Shown one piece after another: positions 6,887-15,928 of a stretch of DNA of 30,188 bases. The translations under genes were made by a program, and so were the position numbers. The first letter of the stretch is position 1; every line of letters starts with the position of its first letter. Source of the stretch: CALMZN01 sp964540095 (GTDB taxonomy: Bacteria > Patescibacteriota > Patescibacteriia > UBA1558 > GWA2-36-10). The notes beneath the pieces are model-generated. The model did no database searches, was not told where the DNA came from, and worked only from the letters and a program-made list of their open reading frames with translations. The DNA lies in NCBI GenBank assembly GCA_964540095.1, contig CAZILH010000011.1, forward strand, positions 1 through 30,188. Reading direction: 5' to 3'.

Positions 6887-8005
6887 ATGTCTAATAAATC
6901 AGAAAAAATCGTCAGTGATTTGTTGGCTTTAGCTGATATTAAGCTACAGGGGGATAGACCTTGGGATATTCAGGTTAAGAATGATTCTTTTTATAGTCGC
7001 GTTTTATCTAGTGGTTCCATGGACTTGGGGGAATCATATATGGACGCTTGGTGGGAGGCCAAAGATTTGGCAGAATTTTTCAATCGTTTGTTATCAGCTG
7101 AGTTAGACGAAGTTGTTAGACAAAATAAACAGTTGGTATTTGATTTGATAAAATTTCGATTATTTAATCGTCAGTCCAAAAAAATAGCCAAGCAAAATAG
7201 TGAGCATCACTATAATATTGGTAACGAGCTCTACAAAAATATGCTTGATAAACGAATGGTCTACACTTGTGGCTATTGGGCTCAAGCCGATAATCTCGAT
7301 CAAGCTCAGGAAGATAAATTGGATTTGGTTTGTCGCAAGATTGGTTTGAAGGCCGGAGACAAAGTAATGGACATTGGTTCGGGTTGGGGCTCTTTTGCCA
7401 AATACGCGGCTGAAAAATATGGAGCCAGCGTGGTTGGCTACAATGTATCTAGTGAGCAAGTAAAGCTTAGCCGAGAATTATGCCAAGGTTTGCCAGTGGA
7501 ATTCAAATTGCAAGATTATCGAGAGGCCAATGAAAAAGTTGACCACATAGTGTCTCTCGGCATGATAGAGCACGTTGGCTATAAAAATTATCGTGAGTAT
7601 ATGAAAATAGCCGCCCGTTGTTTGCGTGACAATGGCTTATTTCTGCTACAGACCATAGGTGGTAACAAATCAGTTACTTGTACTGACCCCTGGATAAATA
7701 AATATATTTTCCCCAACAGCATGTTGCCATCTATTAAACAATTGTCAGCCGCCATAGAAGGTTTGTTTGTAGTGGAAGATTGGCACAGCTTTGGCGCTTA
7801 CTATGATCGCACACTACTAGCTTGGCATGATAATTTTGTGAGGAATTGGCATAAGATAAAAAATGATTATGATGATAGATTTTTTCGCATGTGGCAATAT
7901 TATTTATTAGCTAGTGCTGGTTCTTTTCGTTGCTGTAAAAATCGGCTTTGGCAAATAGTTTTATCAAAACATGGTGTACGTGGCGGCTATCAAAGTATTC
8001 GTTAG
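6887..8005 (+). CDS. cfa: Cyclopropane-fatty-acyl-phospholipid synthase family methyltransferase
   Basis: This is a 372 aa SAM-dependent methyltransferase of the CFA synthase family, which adds a methylene bridge to cis double bonds in phospholipid acyl chains at the membrane face. Visible marks are EHHYNIGNELYKNML, the active-site cysteine in VYTC128GYW, SAM motif I MDIGSGWGS (161-169), EHVG with E228/H229, GAYYDRTLLAW, and the C-terminal AGSFRCCKNRLWQIV, close to the E. coli Cfa ending. ATG 6887 is chosen because the frame further upstream crosses a terminator and promoter. The gene is monocistronic, with its own promoter and terminator. Other mycolic-acid-type or amine methyltransferases of the family cannot be excluded. 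Confidence 0.85.
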   Translation: MSNKSEKIVSDLLALADIKLQGDRPWDIQVKNDSFYSRVLSSGSMDLGESYMDAWWEAKDLAEFFNRLLSAELDEVVRQNKQLVFDLIKFRLFNRQSKKIAKQNSEHHYNIGNELYKNMLDKRMVYTCGYWAQADNLDQAQEDKLDLVCRKIGLKAGDKVMDIGSGWGSFAKYAAEKYGASVVGYNVSSEQVKLSRELCQGLPVEFKLQDYREANEKVDHIVSLGMIEHVGYKNYREYMKIAARCLRDNGLFLLQTIGGNKSVTCTDPWINKYIFPNSMLPSIKQLSAAIEGLFVVEDWHSFGAYYDRTLLAWHDNFVRNWHKIKNDYDDRFFRMWQYYLLASAGSFRCCKNRLWQIVLSKHGVRGGYQSIR

Positions 8006-8029
8006 ATTTATTAAACAATAGATTTTATT

Positions 8030-8054
8030 AGCCCCACCTTATGGGGCTTTTTAT
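8030..8054 (+). terminator. Rho-independent terminator after cfa
   Basis: AGCCCCA (8030-8036) pairs with TGGGGCT (8042-8048) around a five-base loop, followed by a T-rich tail. Confidence 0.85.
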
Positions 8055-8069
8055 ATTTTTTATAAATTT

Positions 8070-8098
8070 TTGCCTTTTTTGTCGATATTGGTTAAAAT
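8070..8098 (+). promoter_or_regulatory. Near-leaderless promoter of the helicase-nuclease gene
   Basis: TTGCCT (8070-8075) and TAAAAT (8093-8098) are 17 bases apart. The predicted +1 is at 8105, one base before ATG 8106. The -35 is identical to that of the cfa gene. Confidence 0.7.
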
Positions 8099-8105
8099 AC
8101 TTTAT

Positions 8106-11054
8106 ATGCCACAGGATTTGTCGGTCTTAAATTCAGCTCAAAAACAAGCCGTGACTCATGACCAAGGTCCGATTATTTTGATTGCGGGCGCTGGCACTGG
8201 CAAGACCACAGTTATTAGCCAGCGCATTGCCTATTTGATTGAGCAGGGCAAAGCCAAGGCCGATGAAATATTAGCCATGACTTTCACTGATAAGGCCGCT
8301 CAAGAGATGGTGGAAAGAGTGGATAGGTTGTTGCCTTTGGGTTATGCTGATTTGTGGATTAATACTTTTCATGGTTTTTGTGAAAGAGTTTTGAAAAGCT
8401 ATGGACTAGATATTGGTCTGTCCAATGATTTCAAACTTTTAGACAAGACAGCGGCTTGGATGCTAGTGAGGCAAAATCTTGATCGTTTTGATTTAGATTA
8501 TTATCGACCTTTGGGCAATCCCACTAAATTTATTCATGCTTTACTCAATCATTTTTCACGTTGCAAGGATGAAGTAATATACCCAGAAGATTATTTGGCT
8601 TATGCTGAAAAAATTCAACTTGATTCTGATTTGGCCAAAGACCGCGAAGATGCTGGTCAAGAAGCCAAGCGCTTAAAAGAAATTGCTAATGCTTATCATG
8701 TTTATCAACGACTCCTGCTTGATAACAATGCTTTGGATTTTGGTGATTTGATAAATTATACAATTAAATTATTCAAAGAGCGTCCAATTATTTTGAAAAA
8801 GTTTCAGGAGCAATTTAAGTATGTTTTAGTAGATGAATTTCAGGATACCAATTGGGCGCAGTATGAATTGATCAAAATAATTGCCGCGCCAAAAAATAAT
8901 CTCATGGTTGTCGGTGATGATGATCAGGCGATCTACAAATTTCGCGGTGCGGCTATTTCCAATATTTTGAGTTTTAAGGAAGAGTATGGAAAAAATAAAG
9001 AGCAGGCCTTGCGCGAAATTTTCCTGGTAGATAATTATCGTTCTGGCCAATTGATTCTTGATTCGGCTTATGATTTTATTCAGCAGAACAATCCCGATCG
9101 TCTGGAATATCAGTATCAGATTGGTAAACAAAAATTAAGTAAAAAGTTAATTAGTCACAGCGCGGACAAGGGCGATGTGCAGGTTTTGGAATATGCTGAC
9201 AAAAATGCCGAGATTGATGGCGTGATTAAAAAAATTATTGCTTTAAAAAAAGCCGATAAAAATATTCAGTGGTCTGATTTTGCTATTTTGGTTAGGGCCA
9301 ATGAGCAGGCCAGTGGATATGTCGCCACCATGCGCAAGATTGGTCTACCGCATCAATATGTGGCCTCCAAAGGACTTTATGCCCAAGACATTACTTTGGA
9401 CATCATGGCTTATTTGAAATTGCTAGACAATTATCATGAGTCCACGGCTTTGTTTAGGATATTGAGTTTGCCGTTGCTCAATTTAAATATCGAGGTCATT
9501 ATCAATCTTAGTCATTTGGCCAGTAAAAAAAATTGGAGTTTGTATCACGCTTTAAATAATTATCAAAGCGAAATAAAAATTGATGTAAATGAAAAAAAGA
9601 TTTTAGATAATTTTTTGAGTTCATTAAACAAACATACCAATCAAGCCAAAACACAAGCGGTTTCCCAAGTTATATACAGTTGGCTAGAGGATAGTGGTTA
9701 TTTGCAGATGCTGACTATTGAGCAGAATGCTTACAATCAAGAACAGTTGAATTATCTTAATCAATTTTACAAAAAAGTTCGAGCTTGGGAAGAAGAGGCC
9801 TTACAAGGAGCGACTGTTCATGAATTTTTGCAGGCCTTTGATCTGGAGCTGGAATCTGGTGAAGCCGGGTCACTGGCTCAGGATACTGAAGAAGGTCCGG
9901 ATGTAGTCAAGGTTATGACTGTGCACGGGGCTAAGGGTTTGGAATTCAAATATGTGTTTGTCACTAATTTAGTACACTTGCGTTTTCCGAGCACTGAGCG
10001 TCGCGACCCCATTGAGTTGCCAGAAGAATTTATCAAAGAAAAATTACCAAGCGGTGACGCGCATTTGCAAGAAGAGCGGCGTTTGTTTTATGTGGCTTTG
10101 ACTCGCGCTAAGCAAGCGGTGTTTTTGACCTTGGCCAAAGATTATGGTGGACAGCGTCAGAAAAAGGCTTCGCAATTTTTGGCTGAGCTCAATCTTGAAT
10201 TCAAAACCCAAGTCAACAAAAAAAACGAAAATGAAACAGCCAAAGTATCGGCAGTTGTGAGACAGGTAAAATATCCAACACCAAAAACTTTTTCTTTTTC
10301 CCAGCTGACGGCCTATGAGAATTGTCCGCGACAATATTTTTACGCTTATATTGCCAAGATTCCTAGTTTTGGTAATGCTCACTTTAGTTTTGGCAAAACA
10401 ATGCATAGCACTTTGCAGAAACTTTTTGAAGTCATTATCGAGCGCCGCAGTAGCACTCAAGCAGATTTATTTAATAAAGAAAAAAAAGTTCAAGAGCCGA
10501 CACTCAAAGAGCTATTAGAAATTTATGAGCAATCTTGGATTGATGAGTGGTTTGATTCAAAAGCCGAAGAAGAAAAATATAAAATAGAAGGCAGGAGAAT
10601 TCTGGAAGAATATTTTCAGCTCCATACTGGCCATTGGCCGCAAGCTTTATTTTTGGAAAAAGGTTTTAATTTGAAAATAAATAATTATACTGTCCGCGGA
10701 GTGATAGACCGTATTGATACCAATGCTGACGGTACTTGGAATATCGTTGATTACAAAACCGGCAAGGTCAAAGATGATAAAATTACTTTTAATGAAAAAA
10801 AACAATTATTACTTTATCAACTAGCAGCTGAAAGTATTTTCCAAAGTCAGGTGGCCAATCTCACTTATTATTATTTGGGTGCCAACAAGCCAGTCACTTT
10901 TATCGGTACAGACAAAGAAAAGGAAAAGGTCAAAGATTGGGCTAAAAGTATAATTGAACAAATCTTAGCTACTGATTTTACAGCCACAGCTGGTCATGTC
11001 TGCGCTACTTGTGATTTTAGTCAGATTTGCCCATATGCTAAATTAAATAAATAG
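8106..11054 (+). CDS. UvrD/Rep-family helicase with C-terminal Fe-S PD-(D/E)XK nuclease
   Basis: This 982 aa protein combines an SF1A helicase with a RecB/AddB-type nuclease. The helicase half shows the N-terminal LNSAQKQAVTH (Q motif), Walker A GAGTGKTT (28-35), DEFQDT near 242, FRGA near 277, TVHGAKGLEF near 604 and ALTRAK near 664. The nuclease half shows D868, D882-x-K884 (VDYKTGK) and four cysteines, C740, C966, C969 and C975, spaced as in AddB/Cas4-type [4Fe-4S] nucleases. It probably processes double-strand ends or damaged DNA for recombination. ATG 8106 is preferred over 8070 because the promoter occupies that stretch. It resembles AdnA/AddA-AddB fusions more than plain UvrD. Confidence 0.88.
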   Translation: MPQDLSVLNSAQKQAVTHDQGPIILIAGAGTGKTTVISQRIAYLIEQGKAKADEILAMTFTDKAAQEMVERVDRLLPLGYADLWINTFHGFCERVLKSYGLDIGLSNDFKLLDKTAAWMLVRQNLDRFDLDYYRPLGNPTKFIHALLNHFSRCKDEVIYPEDYLAYAEKIQLDSDLAKDREDAGQEAKRLKEIANAYHVYQRLLLDNNALDFGDLINYTIKLFKERPIILKKFQEQFKYVLVDEFQDTNWAQYELIKIIAAPKNNLMVVGDDDQAIYKFRGAAISNILSFKEEYGKNKEQALREIFLVDNYRSGQLILDSAYDFIQQNNPDRLEYQYQIGKQKLSKKLISHSADKGDVQVLEYADKNAEIDGVIKKIIALKKADKNIQWSDFAILVRANEQASGYVATMRKIGLPHQYVASKGLYAQDITLDIMAYLKLLDNYHESTALFRILSLPLLNLNIEVIINLSHLASKKNWSLYHALNNYQSEIKIDVNEKKILDNFLSSLNKHTNQAKTQAVSQVIYSWLEDSGYLQMLTIEQNAYNQEQLNYLNQFYKKVRAWEEEALQGATVHEFLQAFDLELESGEAGSLAQDTEEGPDVVKVMTVHGAKGLEFKYVFVTNLVHLRFPSTERRDPIELPEEFIKEKLPSGDAHLQEERRLFYVALTRAKQAVFLTLAKDYGGQRQKKASQFLAELNLEFKTQVNKKNENETAKVSAVVRQVKYPTPKTFSFSQLTAYENCPRQYFYAYIAKIPSFGNAHFSFGKTMHSTLQKLFEVIIERRSSTQADLFNKEKKVQEPTLKELLEIYEQSWIDEWFDSKAEEEKYKIEGRRILEEYFQLHTGHWPQALFLEKGFNLKINNYTVRGVIDRIDTNADGTWNIVDYKTGKVKDDKITFNEKKQLLLYQLAAESIFQSQVANLTYYYLGANKPVTFIGTDKEKEKVKDWAKSIIEQILATDFTATAGHVCATCDFSQICPYAKLNK

Positions 11055-11057
11055 AAT

Positions 11058-11570
11058 ATGCTGTCGTATCCAATACAGTCAAGTAAAGCATTGAATGATT
11101 TTTTTGATTTTTATATTAAAAATGTTCTAAAGGTAGCTAGTAGTTTAAATTTTGATCTTAAGGGTAATAATTTTTCAGGTGATCATCTGGGACTCCAAGT
11201 TTTATCAGCAGATGAATTTGATGAAAGCCATTGGCTTTTGTTAGAATATTCTCAAATGATTCACGATGGTATAATTCATAATAGGAGAAATAGAATTTAT
11301 TTTTTTAAGAAGCCATTGGATTCTGATGGTGTGATAATGCCTAAGATAGAAATATTTGAACCAAAACCGAATGCTAAAATATCAAGGTTAAGGCCAGGTA
11401 TTGAACACGTTGCTTTTGTGGTCAAAAATTATGATAATTTTTTGGAAGATTGTAGACAAAAAAATATACCGATAGATAAGGTTATTGATATAGGTAGCTC
11501 AAAATTTTTTAAAACGAAATTAATAAATAATGTAGAGATTGAGTTTAGAAATGATAAATTAGGAGAATAG
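11058..11570 (+). CDS. VOC-superfamily protein, YecM-like
   Basis: This 170 aa protein resembles YecM of the vicinal-oxygen-chelate fold. GDH43LGLQVLS matches YecM's ADHISLR region, the middle has RIYFFKKPL, then a proline-rich link, IEH117VAFVV and a final strand NVE160IE162F. H43, H117 and a late glutamate are plausible metal ligands. YecM's function is not established, so none is assigned here. It starts three bases after the helicase stop without a ribosome-binding site and is probably co-transcribed. Codon use is very AT-rich compared with the preceding gene. Confidence 0.55.
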   Translation: MLSYPIQSSKALNDFFDFYIKNVLKVASSLNFDLKGNNFSGDHLGLQVLSADEFDESHWLLLEYSQMIHDGIIHNRRNRIYFFKKPLDSDGVIMPKIEIFEPKPNAKISRLRPGIEHVAFVVKNYDNFLEDCRQKNIPIDKVIDIGSSKFFKTKLINNVEIEFRNDKLGE

Positions 11571-11571
11571 T

Positions 11572-11868
11572 ATGCCTTGGCATAGCTTCAAAGAAGTCGC
11601 AAATAAGCGTATAAAAAAAGGTGGCTTGGAACAAAAAATATTCCAGTCCGCTATTGTGGATGGTGCTAACCAGCTCTTACTTGATTGGTTTGGGACTCAA
11701 GCAGCATTCAAGAGCCGGGCAGTGTATGTTCAAGGCACAGCTTTGGTAGTGGCTGTTTTGGACAAAGATATGGCTTTTTACCTAGAAACCAGAGAAAAAG
11801 ACTTTATTGCTGGCCTTAATATTCTATTAAAAAAAGAGATAATCAGCGATCTTATTTTACTTAAATAA
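11572..11868 (+). CDS. DUF721/DciA-like protein
   Basis: At 98 aa it matches the small DUF721 (DciA-related) domain: an N-terminal helical stretch, then AVYVQGTALVVAVLDKDMAFYLETREKDFIAGLN, the family's strand-strand-helix with a late conserved W/Y-x-L-type position, and ISDLILLK as the last strand. DciA proteins act with the replicative helicase in many bacteria, but short DUF721 proteins are uncharacterised, so the role is inference. AGGAGA (11561-11566) lies five bases before the ATG, overlapping the end of the upstream gene, one of the few Shine-Dalgarno sites in the window. Confidence 0.6.
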   Translation: MPWHSFKEVANKRIKKGGLEQKIFQSAIVDGANQLLLDWFGTQAAFKSRAVYVQGTALVVAVLDKDMAFYLETREKDFIAGLNILLKKEIISDLILLK

Positions 11869-11872
11869 CGCA

Positions 11873-11901
11873 TTGATTTTTCTTGGTATTTTAGGTAAAA
11901 T
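11873..11901 (+). promoter_or_regulatory. Near-leaderless promoter before the small membrane protein
   Basis: TTGATT (11873-11878) and TAAAAT (11896-11901) are 17 bases apart. The predicted +1 near 11908 is two bases before the ATG at 11910. It may drive the membrane gene and pheST. Confidence 0.65.
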
Positions 11902-11909
11902 ATAGATAA

Positions 11910-12311
11910 ATGACTGCCAAAAATTACAGTTTAGTTATGGGTTTGGCCACCATCATTGCTTGGGTGGGCTTTTTTACTATTATTTTCAACTTTGATCCCC
12001 AAGAAGCCAATTGGGTAATATTCCTTCTTTTTTACTTGGCTTTATTTTTGTCGGTCTCTGGCACTTTATCAATTGTAGGATTTTTTGCTCGAATATTATT
12101 GCTACGCAAGCGCAGTATAGCTCGCTATCTGGTCAGGGAATCATTTCGTCAGGCCATTATAGTCGCGGCGGCTTTGGTGGTAACACTGATTTTGCAAGCC
12201 GTCCGTATTTTGACCTGGTGGAATATGGCTTTGCTAGTTTTGGCCGCCGCTACTTTAGAGTTTTTAATTTTATTATTTAATCATAATCAAGCTGATAATT
12301 TTGAATCATAA
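11910..12311 (+). CDS. Small integral membrane protein of unknown function
   Basis: I do not recognise a named family for this 133 aa protein. It has four hydrophobic stretches, roughly residues 9-29, 34-60, 76-98 and 102-123, with a basic loop between the second and third (LLLRKRSIARYLVRESFRQ) suggesting a cytoplasmic loop. It starts two bases after a predicted transcription start and ends seven bases before the pheS ATG, so it is probably the first gene of a pheST transcript. Such four-helix proteins upstream of pheS may be lineage-specific; nothing in the sequence shows a link to tRNA charging. Confidence 0.75.
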   Translation: MTAKNYSLVMGLATIIAWVGFFTIIFNFDPQEANWVIFLLFYLALFLSVSGTLSIVGFFARILLLRKRSIARYLVRESFRQAIIVAAALVVTLILQAVRILTWWNMALLVLAAATLEFLILLFNHNQADNFES

Positions 12312-12318
12312 AATATAT

Positions 12319-13326
12319 ATGGAAGCTAAATTAAAAAAATTATTGAGTCAAGCCAAGGAAGAGGTTAAAGAAATAAAAGACAGACAAATTTTGTCTGATT
12401 TAAAAAATAAATATTTGGGTCGCAAGGGTGATTTAGCTCTTTTGCTTAAGGATATAAAAAATGTGGCCACCGAAGAGCGTCCAGTGATTGGTCAAATCGC
12501 CAATGAGGTAAAAAAAGAGCTGACTCATATTTTTGATAAACTTGAGCACAGCATCAATCAAGATGGTGCTTCTGATTTGGACTTTGATCCCACTATGCCT
12601 GGTATTAGACGCGAGATCGGTCATTTGCATCCCAATACTCAAGTGCAAACAGAAATTGAAAAGGCCTTTGCCCAAATGGGTTTTGTGGTTTTTGATGGCC
12701 CAGAGCTAGAGTCAGAATATTATAATTTTACGGCCTTGAATATCCCAGAAGAACATCCAGCTCGTGATACTCAGGATACTTTTTGGCTGGAGGACAACAA
12801 TGTTTTGCGCACGCACACTTCCAATCTGCAGGTACGTATGTTAGAAAAGTACGGCGCGCCATTTCGGGGCATTTTTCCAGGTCGGGCCTTTCGTAATGAA
12901 TCGACTGATGCTTCCCATGACCATACTTTTTATCAGCTAGAAGGATTATTGGTTGATAAAAATATAAATATTGGCCATTTGATTGCTGTTATGAAATCTT
13001 TACTCTCCACAGTTTTTCAAGCTGAGGTGACTGTGCGTTTGCGCCCGGGTTTTTTTCCTTTTGTGGAGCCGGGTTTTGAAATGGACATCAAGTGCTTGGT
13101 TTGTGATGGTGCTGGTTGCCCGGTCTGCAAGCAGTCGGGCTGGGTAGAGTTGATGCCTTGCGGTATGGTACACCCCAAAGTATTGGAGAATGGCGGAATC
13201 AATCCTCGGGAATATTCTGGTTTTGCTTTTGGGCTTGGTCTGACTCGGCTGGTGATGATGAAGTATAAAATAAATGATATTCGATTATTACAGTCTGGTG
13301 ATTTACGATTTTTAAGACAGTTCTAA
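12319..13326 (+). CDS. pheS: Phenylalanyl-tRNA synthetase alpha subunit
   Basis: This 335 aa class II synthetase subunit attaches phenylalanine to tRNA-Phe together with PheT in an alpha2beta2 complex. It has an N-terminal coiled coil (about 1-80), motif 2 around FRGIFPGRAFRNESTDASHDHTF, and the C-terminal motif 3 FAFGLGLTRLVMMKY with the terminal DLRFLRQF. A four-cysteine segment, CLVCDGAGCPVC before GWVELMPCGMVHP, occurs in many PheS proteins. ATG 12319 is chosen over an in-frame TTG at 12301 that overlaps the preceding gene. No ribosome-binding site is evident. Confidence 0.97.
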   Translation: MEAKLKKLLSQAKEEVKEIKDRQILSDLKNKYLGRKGDLALLLKDIKNVATEERPVIGQIANEVKKELTHIFDKLEHSINQDGASDLDFDPTMPGIRREIGHLHPNTQVQTEIEKAFAQMGFVVFDGPELESEYYNFTALNIPEEHPARDTQDTFWLEDNNVLRTHTSNLQVRMLEKYGAPFRGIFPGRAFRNESTDASHDHTFYQLEGLLVDKNINIGHLIAVMKSLLSTVFQAEVTVRLRPGFFPFVEPGFEMDIKCLVCDGAGCPVCKQSGWVELMPCGMVHPKVLENGGINPREYSGFAFGLGLTRLVMMKYKINDIRLLQSGDLRFLRQF

Positions 13327-13338
13327 ATTTTGAAACAT

Positions 13339-15765
13339 ATGTATCTTTCCTTAAATTGGGTAAAAAATTGGCTAAAACTTCCGAATAATATTAGCACCAA
13401 AGATTTGGGGCTGGCTTTGACAATGTCTACGGTCGAGGTAGAGGGTATAGAACAGCAAGCCGAGCAGTTGAAGGGCATTGTAGTTGGTCAAATAGTTGAG
13501 CTAGCCAAGCATCCGCAAGCTGATTTGTTGCAGGTCTGCCAGGTGAATATCGGCAAAAAGACCGAACAGGTTGTCTGTGGTGGCACTAATTTGCGTAAGG
13601 GTATGCTAGTGGCCGTGGCCACAGTTGGTAGTCGTGTCAAATGGCACGGTCAAGGTGATTGGGTGGTGCTTGCACCAGCCAAGATCAGAGGAGTAGAAAG
13701 CCAAGGCATGATAGTCTCTGCCCCGGAGATAGGGATTAGCAATTTGTTTAACCAGACCTCAGAAAAAGAAATTTTGGATTTGTCGGATTTTACTGCTAAG
13801 CCCGGTCAGGATTTGAGTCAAGTGTTGGAGCTTAATGATGTAATAATTGATATTGATAACAAATCTATCAATCATCGACCAGACCTCTGGGGGCAATATG
13901 GTTTGGCTAGAGAACTGGCGGCTATTTATAAATTGAAATTAACGCCTTACCAGAGTGTGGCCATCAAGGGCAATAATAAAAGCAAAATAAAAGTTAGCGT
14001 GCAGAATAAAGATTGCTATCGTTATAGCGCCGTTTTATTAAATAATATAAAAGTTGCTGAATCACCTTGGTGGTTGAAAGTCAGATTACAATCAGTGGGA
14101 GTCAGGCCAATAAATAACGTAGTGGATATTACTAATTATGTGATGTATGAATTGGGCCAGCCCTTGCACGCTTTTGATGCCAAACAAGTCAGTGGTCACA
14201 ACATTGTGGTGACAGCCGCCAAAAAAGCGGAAAAATTTATCACCTTGGACGGTGTCAAGCGCAAATTGTCAGAAAATATCATGATGATTGGTGATGGTAA
14301 AAAATATTTAGCCATTGCCGGTATCATGGGCGGACAAAACAGCGAGATTAGCTCTGATACCACAGAAGTATTGATTGAGTCGGCAAATTTTAAGGCCTCG
14401 AGCATACGTCGGGCCTCACAATTTTTGAATTTGCGCAGTGAGAGCAGCACTCGTTTTGAAAAGTCCCTTGATCCAGAATTGACTATTTTGGCGCTTAATA
14501 AAGTTGTGGAAATGCTGACACAGGTTTGTCCGCAAGCCGAAGTAATCAGCGAAGTAGCGGATGTCAACAACAATCCTTTTACTCCAATCACTTTGGAAGT
14601 CAGTGAACAATTGATCAACGATCGTTTTGGAGTGGCCATACCAAGTAAAGAAATTATCAACATCTTACAAAGATTGCAGTTTGAAGTAGTTAACAAAAAA
14701 GGAAAATACACCATCAAAGTACCTAGTTGGCGCGCTACCAAGGATATTTCTATTCCTGAAGATATTGTCGAAGAAGTAGCTCGTATTTATGGTTATGACA
14801 AGATTCCTTTGCAATTGCCCAAACTAGAGGTCAAGGAGCCGATTATTGATGTCAGCTTGCAGGCCGAGCGTGACATCAAGCAGTGGTTGGCTTTTGGACA
14901 GGGCTATGATGAGGTGTACTCTTATTCCTTCACTGACCAGACCTGGGCAAATATTTTGAATTTTGACATGGGCTCGCATATCAAGGTAAAGAATGCTATC
15001 AGCCCAGAGCAGGCCTATTTGAATAAATCATTGTTGCCAAATTTATTGAGCATGGCGCAGAGCAACTGGCGCTGGTATGATAATTTTAAGATTTTTGAAC
15101 TGCAACGAGTTTTTGATAAAAAAGAAAAGAGCCATTATTATACTGATCAACAGCATAAAAAATATTTACCGCAACAAGCCAAGCATTTGGCTGGTGTACA
15201 GGTGGCTAGTCAGGCACCAGACAAAGTATTCTTTGAGCTGAAAGGTTTGTTTGAATCACTGGCTGATTACTGGGGCTTGAAGATGGTTTTTGAAGCTACG
15301 GAGTTGCCATATGCCTCCTTTGCTTACTCAATAGTGATTGAAGGTACAACCATGGGCGTCTTTGGTATTTTGAGAGCCGATCTTTTTTCTTCGACCAATA
15401 AAAAAGTAAGTGTCGGATTTTGGGATTTGGATTTTTCTAATGTAATCAAGCACCTTAGCCAAAGCAAAAAATTTCAAATCTTGCCGAGATTTCCTAGTGT
15501 CAATCGGGATATGGCTATTGTGGTTGGAAGACGCGCGCAGTGGCAGGATATTTTGGAGACCATTTACAAGACCTCAGCTTTGATCAAAAATATTGATCCT
15601 TTTGATGTGTTTATGGGCAAAGAAATAGGCGAAGACAAAAAATCCCTGGCTTTTCACTTGGAGTTCCGCAGTGATGATCGCACACTACTAGCTGAAGATA
15701 TAGATAAAATAATGAAAGATATTTTGGCTGTCTTGGCCGGTAAGTTTGAAGCGAGGTTAAGATAG
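13339..15765 (+). CDS. pheT: Phenylalanyl-tRNA synthetase beta subunit
   Basis: About 808 aa, full length with the standard bacterial order: N-terminal MYLSLNWVKNWL, a tRNA-binding (EMAP-like) domain with KHPQADLLQVCQVNIG and VVCGGTN, the B3/B4 editing domain (NNVVDITNYVMYELGQPLHAFD), the B5 domain (SWRATKDISIPEDIVEEVARIYGYDKIP), the catalytic-like core, and the C-terminal anticodon-binding fold (LPRFPSVNRDMAIVV). It partners PheS. ATG 13339 fits the family start better than TTG 13330. It follows pheS directly and is closed by a terminator. Confidence 0.97.
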   Translation: MYLSLNWVKNWLKLPNNISTKDLGLALTMSTVEVEGIEQQAEQLKGIVVGQIVELAKHPQADLLQVCQVNIGKKTEQVVCGGTNLRKGMLVAVATVGSRVKWHGQGDWVVLAPAKIRGVESQGMIVSAPEIGISNLFNQTSEKEILDLSDFTAKPGQDLSQVLELNDVIIDIDNKSINHRPDLWGQYGLARELAAIYKLKLTPYQSVAIKGNNKSKIKVSVQNKDCYRYSAVLLNNIKVAESPWWLKVRLQSVGVRPINNVVDITNYVMYELGQPLHAFDAKQVSGHNIVVTAAKKAEKFITLDGVKRKLSENIMMIGDGKKYLAIAGIMGGQNSEISSDTTEVLIESANFKASSIRRASQFLNLRSESSTRFEKSLDPELTILALNKVVEMLTQVCPQAEVISEVADVNNNPFTPITLEVSEQLINDRFGVAIPSKEIINILQRLQFEVVNKKGKYTIKVPSWRATKDISIPEDIVEEVARIYGYDKIPLQLPKLEVKEPIIDVSLQAERDIKQWLAFGQGYDEVYSYSFTDQTWANILNFDMGSHIKVKNAISPEQAYLNKSLLPNLLSMAQSNWRWYDNFKIFELQRVFDKKEKSHYYTDQQHKKYLPQQAKHLAGVQVASQAPDKVFFELKGLFESLADYWGLKMVFEATELPYASFAYSIVIEGTTMGVFGILRADLFSSTNKKVSVGFWDLDFSNVIKHLSQSKKFQILPRFPSVNRDMAIVVGRRAQWQDILETIYKTSALIKNIDPFDVFMGKEIGEDKKSLAFHLEFRSDDRTLLAEDIDKIMKDILAVLAGKFEARLR

Positions 15766-15800
15766 TATATTTTCTCTAATATTAGCCAAAATGTTAGGGT

Positions 15801-15830
15801 AAAAAACGACCATTTTTGGGTTGTTTTTTT
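15801..15830 (+). terminator. Terminator after pheT
   Basis: AAAAAACGACC (15801-15811) pairs with GGTTGTTTTTT (15819-15829), with one G-T pair, around ATTTTTG. The 3' arm runs into a T-tract. Confidence 0.7.
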
Positions 15831-15849
15831 TGTGATTTTATGCTAAAAT
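15821..15849 (+). promoter_or_regulatory. Promoter of gyrB
   Basis: TTGTTT (15821-15826) and TAAAAT (15844-15849) are 17 bases apart, giving +1 near 15856. The -35 is part of the upstream terminator's 3' arm. A second -35-like TTGACA at 15928-15933 lies in the tandem repeat, followed 18 bases later by TATATG, and could be an additional start. Confidence 0.6.
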
Positions 15850-15928
15850 ACTAGCAGTTATTCAGCCATTATAGGGGCTTATCCAGTTAGAAATTTTTTT
15901 ATTTTTTTTACTTTATTGGCAGTAAAAT

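Noticed and set aside
8070..8105. Longer N-terminus of the helicase-nuclease
   Set aside because: It is occupied by the -35 and -10 elements, and the family start (LNSAQKQAV) follows ATG 8106.
14196..14741. 181-codon minus-strand open frame inside pheT
   Set aside because: It lies wholly inside conserved pheT domains and has no promoter, start context or family signature.
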